From NCBI RefSeq assembly GCF_000328565.1, contig NC_019966.1, forward strand, positions 2,046,001 through 2,110,000: a DNA stretch of 64,000 nucleotides. The letters are read 5' to 3'. The notes beneath the pieces were generated by a model, which made no database searches, had not been told where the DNA came from, and saw only the letters and a program-made list of their open reading frames with translations. Positions 52,464-60,840 of the stretch are shown piece by piece (the stretch's first letter is position 1; every line of letters begins with the position of its first letter). This DNA comes from Mycobacterium sp. JS623. GTDB lineage: Bacteria > Actinomycetota > Actinomycetes > Mycobacteriales > Mycobacteriaceae. A program made the position numbers and the translations under genes.

Positions 52464-53240
52464 CTACAGCTGAACCGGCGGTCCGGCCAGCATCGAGTTG
52501 ATGAAGCCACCGTCGACCTGGATGTCCTGCCCGGTGATCCAGCCGGCCTCCGGCGACCCGAGGAACGCGATGATCGGGGCGATGTGGTCGACGTTGGCGT
52601 GCCTGCCGACCGTGGCCCGACACATGTCGAGCACCTCTTTGCCCATGGTCGCCTCGAAATCCGTGAGGATCGGCGTCTCGACGGGACCCGGGCTCACGGT
52701 GTTGATCCGTACGCCGTACTTCGCCCAGGCAGGACCTGCAAGCCGCTTGCTGTAGAGGATCACCGCCTGCTTGGACGTGCTGTACACCGGATAGTTCGGG
52801 TCCTGGTCGGCCTGCCACTTCTCGACGGCCTCGGCGTCAGTGAGCTCCAGCAGGCCGGACAGTACGTCAAGGCGCTGGTCCCAGCCGAGCGCGGCCGTCG
52901 ACGCCACCGCGACAACCGAGCCACCCGCACGCAACAGCGGCAGCATGCCCTCGGTCATCAGCCGCATGCCGAGGTAATTGACCTTGAGCACATCGGCCGC
53001 CTGCGCTGTTCCGGGGATGCCTGCGACGTGAGCGAGCATGTCCCATCGCGAACCGATCTGGCCCAGCAGCGCATTGATGCTGCCCGCGTCGCGCAGATCG
53101 CACTGCGCATACTCCGTCGCCGGGGTCTTGTGCTCGCGCACGTCGACCGCCAGCACGTGGTCGCCGCGGTCGTGGAACTGTTTCGCGACCGCCGCTCCGA
53201 TGCCTGAGCCCGCGCCGACCACGACGATCTTGCGTTTCAT
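52464..53240 (-). CDS. SDR, 3alpha-hydroxysteroid/coniferyl-alcohol dehydrogenase-like
   Basis: 258-residue short-chain dehydrogenase. VVGAGSGIGAAV cofactor loop, aspartate in DVREH for NAD, LKVNYLGMRLMTEGMLPLL and catalytic YSTSK. A short nucleotide domain with VxNYxG and an insert before YxxxK is seen in the coniferyl-alcohol/3alpha-HSD subgroup. ATG at 53240 with GGAAAGGG upstream. Operator H lies 51 nt upstream and the aldehyde dehydrogenase diverges from it, giving an alcohol-to-acid pair. Confidence 0.88.
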   Translation of the reverse strand: MKRKIVVVGAGSGIGAAVAKQFHDRGDHVLAVDVREHKTPATEYAQCDLRDAGSINALLGQIGSRWDMLAHVAGIPGTAQAADVLKVNYLGMRLMTEGMLPLLRAGGSVVAVASTAALGWDQRLDVLSGLLELTDAEAVEKWQADQDPNYPVYSTSKQAVILYSKRLAGPAWAKYGVRINTVSPGPVETPILTDFEATMGKEVLDMCRATVGRHANVDHIAPIIAFLGSPEAGWITGQDIQVDGGFINSMLAGPPVQL

Positions 53241-53291
53241 TCGACCAACCCTTTCCGCCGCGCCGCGTCGTCGGCGTATCATCGAATGGCC

Positions 53292-53310
53292 GACAGTAAG
53301 GTCGACAGTA
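53292..53310. promoter_or_regulatory. Regulon operator H
   Basis: GACAGTAA-GGT-CGACAGTA; 12 of 16 arm positions fit. It also reads as a direct repeat of CGACAGTAA. It lies 51 nt before the SDR and 41 nt before the divergent aldehyde dehydrogenase. Confidence 0.6.
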
Positions 53311-53351
53311 AACAATTCTGGTCCGCCAGACAATGACTATGGAACGGGTGA

Positions 53352-54838
53352 ATGAGCACAACGCAGGACCGGGTTGACGGAGCTGTCGGGGCGGACCTCT
53401 TGCGCGCCGGACTCGAGCGTCAGCGCGCCGCGTTCCTGGACGAGGGCCCGCCCACCGTCGCCGTGCGACGCAACCGCATCGACCGGCTCATGGCGCTGGT
53501 CCTCGACAACGCCGACGATTTCGTTGACGCGATGCAGGCCGATTTCGGCACCAGGTCCAAGACGGGTTCGCTGTTCACCGAGGTGCTCGGCATGGTGTCG
53601 GTCATCGAGCACACCAGATCCCAAGTGCGCAATGGATGCGCGCGACCAAGTTGATGCGTGCCGCGCGGCTGGTCGGGCTGAAAGCGGAGGTGCATCCCTC
53701 ACCGCTGGGCGTGGTCGGGATCATCGGCCCGTGGAACTACCCGCTGCAGTTGGTCGTGTTGCCCGCATCGGCGGCGTTCGCCGCGGGCAACCGGGTGACG
53801 ATCAAGATGTCGGAGATCACGCCGCGCACAGCGGAATTCACGAAGGTGACGGCCCCGAAGTACTTCGGCTCGACCGAACTGAACATCGTTACGGGCGGTC
53901 CCGAAGTGTCGGCGGCGTTCGCGGGCCTGCCGTTTGACCACCTGTTCTTCACGGGTTCGCCGTCGATCGGCTCACTGGTCGGCCAGGCCGCCGCTCGAAA
54001 TCTCGTCCCGGTGACCCTCGAGTTGGGCGGCAAGAATCCGGTAGTGCTGTCGCCCGACGCCGACCTCAAGCGATCGGCCACCCGCATCGCCGCCGCACGA
54101 ATGATCAACGGGGGGCAGGTATGTATCTGCCCGGACTACGTGTTCGTGCCCGCCGATCGCATCGGAGCATTCGTCGATATCGCCAGCGACACGCTGCGCG
54201 GCATGTTTCCGTCGATCGTGCGCAACGACGACTACTGCTCGTCGGTGAACGAGGCCAACTTCGACCGTGTTGTCGGGTCGATCGAGGACGCCAAGGCGAA
54301 CGGTGCGACCGTCGAAACCGTCACTCCCTCAGGCGAATCGCTGCCCGACCGTGCCACCCGCAAGATCGCGCCCACGATCGTGCGTGACGTCGACGAGACC
54401 ATGAGAATCGCCGACGAAGAAGTGTTCGGGCCCATCCTCGTCGTGCGACCGTATTCGCATCTGACCGACGTCATCGACTACATCAACCAGCGGCCCTCAC
54501 CGCTGGTGGCGTACTGGTACAGCCCCGACAACGACGACTTCCGCCGTTTTGTCCGGCATACCCGCAGCGGCGGGGTGGCCCGCAACGACTTTGGCGCGCA
54601 GATGATTCCGTCTGCTGCGCCGTTCGGTGGAGTGGGCGGCAGCGGGATGGGCGGCTACCACGGCAAGGCCGGATTCGATACGTTCAGCCACCACCGGACC
54701 GTGGTCGGCACCGATCTGCCGTTCAGCATGACGGGCCCGGCCGCGCCGCCGTTCAGCGGTTCAACGCGCGCCGGCGCAAGCATGGCAGTGCGGATGGCGC
54801 GCAGTCGCACGCGCCGTCGGCTCAAGCGCCGCCGCTGA
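53352..54838 (+). pseudogene. Coniferyl-aldehyde-dehydrogenase-like gene with a -1 frameshift
   Basis: Aldehyde dehydrogenase of the class-3/CalB group in two frames. The first part (53352 to ~53632) has LERQRAAFLDEGPPTVAVRR and HTRSQVR; the second (from ~53633) continues WMRATKLMRAARLVGLKAEV and runs to 54838 with GPWNYPLQL, LELGGKNPVVL, the catalytic GGQVCICPDYV and EEVFGPILVV. One missing base in AATGG (53631-53635; AAGTGG expected) restores one ~495-residue protein. Otherwise intact; the C-terminus is an Arg-rich tail. Overlaps the convergent ligase by 17 bp. Confidence 0.82.
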
Positions 54839-56480
54839 TCGCCTGCTCGCGGGCCCACCGGTAGTCGGCCTTGCCGGCAGGGCTGCGCTCGATGATCGGC
54901 CGGAACACGACCGCCTTCGGCAGCTTGTAGCGCGCGATCGAGCCCGCAGCGTTATCGATCAGCTCCTGCTCCTCGACGCTGGCGCCCTCGACCAAAGCGA
55001 CGATCGCGACGACCTCCTGGCCCCACCGCTCGCTTGGCCGGCCCGACACCACCACATCGGCCACCGCGGGGTGGGACGCGATCGCCGTCTCGACCTCTTC
55101 GACGAAGATCTTCTCGCCGCCGGAGTTGATGCACACCGAGTCGCGGCCAAGCAGTTCGATGCCACCGTCGGCGAGATGACGGGCCCGATCGCCGGGCACG
55201 GAATACCGCACGCCATCGATGACAGGGAAGGTGGCCGCGGTCTTGGCCGCATCTCCCTTGTAGCCCAACGGAACATAGCCGCGCTGTGCCAGCCACCCGA
55301 TGCCGTCGTGGCCCGGTTCGAGGAGCGCGCTGAGATCCTCGGCCGCCACAAAAGTGTCCGGGCCCGCGTTGAACTTTCCGGTGCCTACTGCACCCGACGC
55401 CGACATGTGGGTCATCTGTGCACCGGTCTCCGAGGATCCGACGCCGTCGACGACTATCAGTCCCGGCTTGGCGTCGATGAGACGTTGTTTGGCCGTCGGG
55501 GTCAGCAGTGCGCCGCCGTTGGCCACCACCGCCAGCGACGAGAGATCGGCGCCGCCGCGTTCGATCGCCGCGGCCAGAGGTCGGGCCATGGCGTCGCCGA
55601 CTACCGTCACCGCCAGGATCTTCTCGCGTTCGATCGTGCGCACCACCTCATCGGCATCGAACCGATCGGTGACCGTGGAGAACACCACAGACTGGCCGGT
55701 CGTCATCGCGGTCATGACCGCCCATTGCGCCGCGCCGTGCATCAGGGGCGGCAGGATCATCAAGCGCGATTCCGGCGCCTCGGCAACGCGTTTGGCGATG
55801 TCTTCGTAAGAGCTGGCAAGCTCACCGGTGTACAGACTGCGGCCGCCGAATGAAGTCATGAAGATGTCGTGTTGACGCCACAACACGCCCTTCGGCATGC
55901 CTGTCGTGCCCCCGGTGTACAGCACGTACAAGTCGTCGGGTGAGGGCTCGTCCGGCGGCAAAACCGGCACACCCGAGCGCACGATCGACTCATAGTCGAC
56001 GGCGCCGTGCACCAAGTCGTTGCCGGACTTATCGGCGATCTGGATGAGTACGCGAAGGTGTGGAAGCTGGGGCAGCACATCGGCGACTCGTGGTGCGAAC
56101 GCCGCGTGGTAGATCAGCGCGGTGGCACCGGAGTCTGCGAGCAGATAGTGCAGTTCGTTCTTGACGTACCGGTAGTTGACGTTGAACGGCGCGACCCTGG
56201 CTCGCCAGGATCCGAGCATCGCCTCGACGTATTCCGGCCCGTTGTAGGCGTAGATGCCCAGCAGGTCCTGGCCGACCTCGTGACCGTCCAGCGTTGATCG
56301 CTCGGTCTTGGCGCCGAGTCCGCGGGAATGGAGGTACGCGGCGAGCCGGTTGGACCGCTCGACGACCTGCGCGTAGGTGTATCGGCGGCCGCCTTGGATG
56401 ATGAATTCCCGATCGCCGATCACGGCAGCGACGGCATCGGCGGCGGCCGGGACGGTGAACTGTGTCGTGGAGTCAGACAT
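54822..56480 (-). CDS. Acyl-CoA ligase, FadD3/FadD19-like
   Basis: 552-residue AMP-forming ligase with LYTGGTTGMPKGVLWRQHDI, a signature shared with FadD19/FadD3, then SGGEKIFVEEVETAI and the last lysine in SPAGKADYRWAR. Fourth gene of the operon behind operator I (Rieske, cysteine-hydrolase-like, thioesterase, ligase). It probably activates a polycyclic or branched acid. Paralogue of the ligase at 39973. ATG at 56480, 8 nt after the thioesterase stop. Confidence 0.92.
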   Translation of the reverse strand: MSDSTTQFTVPAAADAVAAVIGDREFIIQGGRRYTYAQVVERSNRLAAYLHSRGLGAKTERSTLDGHEVGQDLLGIYAYNGPEYVEAMLGSWRARVAPFNVNYRYVKNELHYLLADSGATALIYHAAFAPRVADVLPQLPHLRVLIQIADKSGNDLVHGAVDYESIVRSGVPVLPPDEPSPDDLYVLYTGGTTGMPKGVLWRQHDIFMTSFGGRSLYTGELASSYEDIAKRVAEAPESRLMILPPLMHGAAQWAVMTAMTTGQSVVFSTVTDRFDADEVVRTIEREKILAVTVVGDAMARPLAAAIERGGADLSSLAVVANGGALLTPTAKQRLIDAKPGLIVVDGVGSSETGAQMTHMSASGAVGTGKFNAGPDTFVAAEDLSALLEPGHDGIGWLAQRGYVPLGYKGDAAKTAATFPVIDGVRYSVPGDRARHLADGGIELLGRDSVCINSGGEKIFVEEVETAIASHPAVADVVVSGRPSERWGQEVVAIVALVEGASVEEQELIDNAAGSIARYKLPKAVVFRPIIERSPAGKADYRWAREQAISGGA

Positions 56481-56488
56481 CGTGCCTC

Positions 56489-57109
56489 TCAGGGCTGGTG
56501 CGGGAGCAATTTGATCATCAGTCCCTTGGCCTCGGATAGTACGTTGCCATCCACGTCGGTCATGGCCGCCCTCACAAACAGCTTTCGCCCGTCGACGGAG
56601 TCAATCCATGCTCGCGACAGCAACGGCTCGTCAGTGGGGGTCACCTTCCGGTAATCCACGTGCAGATAGGCGGTTCGGCTGTCCGGCCGGCCCGCAGCGG
56701 ACACCACCATGCCGAAATGCCAGTCGTAAAACAGCGGTATTACTCCGCCGTGCACCGCGCCGTTGCCCCCGACGTGGAAACGGGTGAAGTGCCCGCGCAT
56801 CGTCACCTCGTCGGGTCCCGAGTCCATCACCTGCCACGGTGGCATGAGCGGATGGCCGTTACCCGGAAGGTCACGGACGCGTCCGCCGGGTGAAACACCC
56901 TGCGGTGCCTTGTGCTCCTCGAGTTGTGCGCAGGCGGCTTCGATGAGGGCAGCGGTGTCAGCCCACAGCGTCTCGTCAGGGTTCGTGGACACGGCGATGT
57001 CCTGCAGTCGCCGCATCGCCGTCATGAACCGGGCCAGCTCGGGCGTTGCGTCAACCGGTGTGAACCTGGCGAATTCGCGGATATCGTCTTCGGTGTCCGT
57101 CACTTCCAC
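56489..57109 (-). CDS. PaaI-type hotdog thioesterase
   Basis: 206-residue protein with a hotdog domain after a ~100-residue helical N-terminus. The active-site loop is complete: GNGAVHGGVIPLFYDWHFG (HGG and Asp). Its paralogue at 30587 has NGG instead. It would release CoA from stalled esters in the same operon as the ligase. The start overlaps the preceding cysteine-hydrolase-like gene by 10 bp. Confidence 0.8.
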   Translation of the reverse strand: MEVTDTEDDIREFARFTPVDATPELARFMTAMRRLQDIAVSTNPDETLWADTAALIEAACAQLEEHKAPQGVSPGGRVRDLPGNGHPLMPPWQVMDSGPDEVTMRGHFTRFHVGGNGAVHGGVIPLFYDWHFGMVVSAAGRPDSRTAYLHVDYRKVTPTDEPLLSRAWIDSVDGRKLFVRAAMTDVDGNVLSEAKGLMIKLLPHQP

Positions 57110-57711
57110 GCCTCGATGAGATCATCGGTCGTCGTGACGGTGGCCAGCAGCGACAGCGTGTTGTCGATGATCGATGTGGCGTACTCGGTCGGAATGCCAG
57201 CGACCGCATCGCGCGGCACGACAACGCGATAGGCCAAGTTGACGGCGTCCATCACCAGATTGGTGATCGCGACGTTTACCGAGACGCCGACCGCGACGAT
57301 CGTCGACACCCCCAGGTTGCGCAACGTGATGTCGAGGTCGGTATCGCCCATTGGTCCGATGCCGTGCGATCGGCGCAGCACCACATCTGTTGGGGCAGGC
57401 CCTAATTCGGGGAGCAGCGTCGCGCCGGGACTGCCAGGAGCGATGTCGACACCGCTGCCGACCGCGAAGATCTTCGCGTTGTGATTGCCGCCAAGACCGT
57501 CCGGCCGCCGCTGGACGAGGCAGTGCACGATCTTCACACCGGCATCGCGGGCCGCGGGAAGGAGACGTTCGATGTTGGGCAGCGCTTCGCGGCGTGCCTC
57601 CTTCGCGAGCACCGCCAGCCCGGCATTGGGGCCGACGACTGCGCCTTGGCATTCCTGCGTGATGATCGCGGTGTGCGCGGGTGCGGCGATCTCCGCGAGT
57701 TTGATGGTCAT
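57100..57711 (-). CDS. Isochorismatase-like protein lacking the catalytic cysteine
   Basis: 203-residue isochorismatase/cysteine-hydrolase fold. In active members the triad is Asp, Lys, Cys; here the first site reads IITQECQG (no Asp at the usual place) and the nucleophile loop reads VGVSVNVAITNLVMDA, with alanine where TNVCVxxT carries cysteine. ATG at 57711 overlaps the Rieske stop and the product overlaps the thioesterase start, so it is conserved as an operon member. It may bind rather than hydrolyse, or use another mechanism. Confidence 0.8.
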   Translation of the reverse strand: MTIKLAEIAAPAHTAIITQECQGAVVGPNAGLAVLAKEARREALPNIERLLPAARDAGVKIVHCLVQRRPDGLGGNHNAKIFAVGSGVDIAPGSPGATLLPELGPAPTDVVLRRSHGIGPMGDTDLDITLRNLGVSTIVAVGVSVNVAITNLVMDAVNLAYRVVVPRDAVAGIPTEYATSIIDNTLSLLATVTTTDDLIEAWK

Positions 57712-58707
57712 ACGGACGCGGGCACCTCGTAGAACTGCGTCGCCCATTTACGCATGGCCATATAGGGTTTCGCGTCGACCTTGGACAATGCGGGCTGTTC
57801 GATGTACTCCTGGTAGCGCCAGATGTTCAGGTCGTCCCACACCGTGCCCATGAACTGCCGCTCGACCTGCTCGCGAACCGAGTCGGGTGGCACGTCCGAG
57901 GTGTCGCCGGGCAGCCGGGGCCACCAGATCGAATAGAACATGTCCGAGTAGCCGTCCTCGACGGGCGTGCAGGCAAAGATCAGCCGGTGATTCGACGACC
58001 CCTCGAACGCGCTGATCGCGAAGCCGAGCCCGGAGAAGTGGCTGTGGATGTACAGCGACATCTTGTTCGGATCGTCGCTGCGCGCGTCCGGCCAGCCGGT
58101 GAGGAATCGCCACTCCTCGTCGGCGGCTTCCCAATTCAGGCACACCGGCGTCACCGTAGCGCCGTGTACGTAGTGGAAGTGCGCGCTGTCGGGTCCGTTC
58201 TCGGCAACGATCTGCGGATGCACCGGCTCGCGCTCGGCGCGGCTCGAAAACTCGGGATAGGGGCGGTAATACGCATCGGGGTCGGTCGGGAACTGTGGGA
58301 ACTTACCGAACAGGTCGGGCATTTCCCACTGCGGTTCCTTGCCGTCGGGCTGATGCCAGGCGAACACGCAACCGTATTGCTCAACGACGGGATACACGCG
58401 CAGTCGCAGCGCCTTGTTCGGCCGGTCCGGCTGATACGGGATGTAGCGGTTGGTGCCGTCGGGACCCCAGCGCCAGCCGTGAAACGGGCACTCGACGCAG
58501 TCGCTGACGACCTTGCCGCCGTGGCGCGATGTGCGCCCCGAGGTGGCGGCAATGGCCGGACAGCAGATGCAGTTCACCGGACTCGTCGCGGTAGGCGACC
58601 AGGTCCTCCCCGAAGTATCGGCGCGGCCGCACCTCACCGGCGGGAAACTCCGCCGACCAGCCGATCATGAACCAACCGGTGACCTTCCAGGTGAACGGGA
58701 CTTTCAC
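57708..58707 (-). pseudogene. Rieske non-haem oxygenase (KshA-like) with a +1 frameshift
   Basis: Terminal oxygenase of ~333 residues in two frames. The GTG at 58707 gives FTWKVTGWFMIGWSAEFPAGE to GHCRHLGAHIA (first CxH of the 2Fe-2S site); an extra C near 58524 then shifts the frame, and the next frame continues HGGKVVSDCVECPFHGW (second CxxH) to the end, with the mononuclear-iron site in NGPDSAHFHYVH. All ligands exist, but in two frames. KshA-like oxygenases hydroxylate steroid rings. First gene behind operator I. Confidence 0.82.
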
Positions 58708-58732
58708 GCCAGCCGCCTCTTGAGTCGATGGA

Positions 58733-58751
58733 TACTAAATCGATTACAGTA
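58733..58751 (-). promoter_or_regulatory. Regulon operator I
   Basis: TACTAAAT-CGA-TTACAGTA; 13 of 16 arm positions fit, right arm perfect. It lies 25 nt before the Rieske GTG and is the last copy on the right side. Confidence 0.68.
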
Positions 58752-58870
58752 TAGATTTCCGCAAAGGGCAAGATCGGGGACTGCCACGTCGGGATCGGCT
58801 TGCCGGGCGCCTTCGCCATACGTAACGGGCTGTCGTTCAGTGCCTTTGAAGGCGCCCTTGATTTTCCAAT

Positions 58871-58890
58871 AACCTACGGTAGCGTAGGTT
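58871..58890 (+). promoter_or_regulatory. Palindrome before the DesA-like gene
   Basis: AACCTACG-GTAG-CGTAGGTT, perfect eight-base arms, with a further CGTAGGT at 58899-58905. It lies 32 nt before the start at 58923. In mycobacteria the TetR repressor MadR controls desA genes; whether this is its motif I cannot say. Confidence 0.6.
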
Positions 58891-58922
58891 ACGCAGCCGT
58901 AGGTAAGGGACGGAGAGTCTTG

Positions 58923-59843
58923 ATGGGGACAACCCAAGAGGCATTGCTCACTGAGCTGGAGCCAGTGGTAGAGGCCAACCTGAACCGACACCTCGAGAAG
59001 GCGAAGCCGTGGAATCCGCACGACTACGTTCCGTGGAGCCGCGGGCGCGACTTCGCTCTGTTGGGTGGCCAGGACTGGACTCCTGAGGATTCCCAGCTCG
59101 ACGAGGTTTCCAAGGCCGCGATGATCGTGAACCTTCTCACCGAGGACAACCTGCCGTCCTACCATCGCGAAATCGCGACGCGTTTCGGGCGCGAGGGCGC
59201 CTGGGGTCAGTGGGTGGGTCAATGGACGGCGGAAGAGGGTCGTCACAGCATTGCCCTACGCGACTATCTTCTCGTCACCCGAGGCGTCGATCCCGTGGAA
59301 CTCGAGCACGGTCGCATGGTGCACACGGCGGCCGGCTACGACTCGGGCGACAAAACGCCGATAGAGGCCCTGGCCTATGTGTCTTTCCAGGAACTGGCGA
59401 CGCGGATCAGCCACCGCAACACCGGCCGGGCATCTGGATGTCCTATCGCGGAACAACTCCTCACTCGGATAGCGACCGACGAGAACCTGCACATGGTGTT
59501 CTATCGGAATTTGGTGAGCGCCGCGCTCGATATCGCACCGAACGCGACAATGCAGGCGATCGCTCGCGAAGTGATCAACTTCCAGATGCCGGGTAGCACC
59601 ATGCCCGGATTCGCGGAGAATGCCTTGAAGATCGCCAAGGCCGGCATCTACGACCTGCGTTCGCATTTGGACGACGTCGTGCGTCCGGTCTTGCGGTTCT
59701 GGGGAGTGTTCGAGCGCGAGGATTTCGACGGTGAAGGAGCTCGCGCGCGAGACGAGCTGGCGGCGTTTCTCGATCTGGTGGAAGAAAAGGCCTCCTACTA
59801 TGACCAGCGTCGCGAAGAACGACTGGTCACCTCGGCTCGGTAG
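58923..59843 (+). CDS. Acyl-ACP desaturase, DesA1/DesA2-like
   Basis: 306-residue di-iron desaturase that puts a double bond into an acyl-ACP. Iron ligands: TEDNLPSYHRE, TAEEGRHSIALRDY, SFQELATRISHRNTG and ATDENLHMVFYRN, all intact. Very close to M. tuberculosis DesA1 along most of its length, but the C-terminus is shorter. ATG at 58923 with GGAGAG upstream. Possibly a specialised or duplicated desA; its operator and neighbours suggest separate control from the catabolic regulon. Confidence 0.92.
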   Translation: MGTTQEALLTELEPVVEANLNRHLEKAKPWNPHDYVPWSRGRDFALLGGQDWTPEDSQLDEVSKAAMIVNLLTEDNLPSYHREIATRFGREGAWGQWVGQWTAEEGRHSIALRDYLLVTRGVDPVELEHGRMVHTAAGYDSGDKTPIEALAYVSFQELATRISHRNTGRASGCPIAEQLLTRIATDENLHMVFYRNLVSAALDIAPNATMQAIAREVINFQMPGSTMPGFAENALKIAKAGIYDLRSHLDDVVRPVLRFWGVFEREDFDGEGARARDELAAFLDLVEEKASYYDQRREERLVTSAR

Positions 59844-59884
59844 GGCACGGTAGATTTCGCGATCGCTCGCGAGCCTGCGATCTG

Positions 59885-60160
59885 TTGCGGTCGTCGACCG
59901 TGGCGCGGCTGGCGTCACCGGTCGATCTGCTGGCGACGGAGCCGACACCGCCACCAGAGCGCCGCCTCATCGTCGGGGCCTGGCACGACCGAATGGCATT
60001 GCGGGAACCCGCTCTTGCGCTTCACGAGCGGTGGGGCGGCGAGCTGTACTGGCACGACGGCGGCCACGCCGGGCACCTGTTGTCCCGCAGGGTGCAGGCG
60101 GCTTCGGAGCGGTTCCTCGGCGGGCTCAGTGCGGAAGGCGTCCGCCGATTGTCCGGGTGA
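59885..60160 (+). pseudogene. C-terminal stump of an alpha/beta hydrolase
   Basis: 91 codons from a TTG at 59885 (LASPVDLLATEPTPPPERRL, then GAWHDRMALREPALAL and the histidine end GGHAGHLLSRRV) look like the last third of an alpha/beta hydrolase, with Asp and His of the triad but no serine nucleophile region. Only ~40 bp separate it from the desaturase stop, so the rest was lost. The TCGCGA-rich stretch at 59857-59872 may be the junction. It overlaps the TetR gene's 3' end by 35 bp. Confidence 0.55.
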
Positions 60161-60776
60161 CCTGCTCGGCGTTGCCGTAGGTCCCGACGATGCGCGCTCG
60201 GACGTTCGTCAGCTCGCGCCCGAGGTCGCACCGGTCGGGCAGCGCCGTCCACCAGAATGCGATGCCGAACACCGACGTGCTGATGTCACTGACGGCGCGG
60301 GCGATGTCGACACCAGAACGGACCGAGCCGTCGCGGATGCCCTTGCGCAGGCCCTTCTCGACCTTCGCTGCGCCGCTTTCCAGTTGATCCCGCACGCGCT
60401 GACGCAAGGGTGAGGTGGTCTTCACCGCCTCAAAGGTCGCGACGAACATCGCCAGCAGCAGCCCTTGATCCTCGGCGTAGATCTCTTCTATGCGGTCGAA
60501 GTGTGCAAGCACCTGCTGCATGCCGCTGGCCCTGAGGTCTGGATCGGGGTTGAGTCGCTTCACGTATTCGTGAAGGAAGGCCTCCAGAATGGCGTCCTTG
60601 TTGCCGTAGCGAGCGTGCACCATTGCCCGGCTGTAGCCGGCCCGGCGCCCGATCTCGGCGGCAGTCGTTGCCTCCCAGCCCTTTTCGACGATCAGTTCCG
60701 CGGCAGCCTGGAGCAGCCGCCGGTTCGAGGTCTCAACGCGCTCCGGCTGTGTCAATCCGCGGGCAGGAGAAGGCAC
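60126..60776 (-). CDS. TetR regulator of the kinase/SnoaL/LLM operon
   Basis: 216-residue TetR repressor with HTH NRRLLQAAAELIVEKGWEAT and AGYSRAMVHARYGNKDAILE, then a helical ligand domain. GTG at 60776 lies six bases after TAATAT (leaderless). The inverted repeat at 60789-60821 abuts that -10, so it probably represses itself and the divergent operon at 60841. Confidence 0.88.
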   Translation of the reverse strand: MPSPARGLTQPERVETSNRRLLQAAAELIVEKGWEATTAAEIGRRAGYSRAMVHARYGNKDAILEAFLHEYVKRLNPDPDLRASGMQQVLAHFDRIEEIYAEDQGLLLAMFVATFEAVKTTSPLRQRVRDQLESGAAKVEKGLRKGIRDGSVRSGVDIARAVSDISTSVFGIAFWWTALPDRCDLGRELTNVRARIVGTYGNAEQVTRTIGGRLPH

Positions 60777-60782
60777 CCTTGC

Positions 60783-60788
60783 ATATTA
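60783..60788 (-). promoter_or_regulatory. -10 element of the TetR gene
   Basis: TAATAT on the minus strand, six bases before the GTG at 60776: a textbook leaderless arrangement, directly bordering the inverted repeat at 60789. Confidence 0.5.
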
Positions 60789-60821
60789 GACGCTCGACAA
60801 GGAACTTAGTTGTTCAGCGTC
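60789..60821. promoter_or_regulatory. Operator-like inverted repeat between divergent units
   Basis: GACGCT (60789-60794) and AGCGTC (60816-60821) as outer arms, with ACAA and TTGT inside at matching positions: an interrupted inverted repeat of 33 bp. It borders the -10 of the TetR gene and lies 19 nt before the kinase-like gene. Confidence 0.55.
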
Positions 60822-60840
60822 AAATTTCTTTGGGAGGTCA

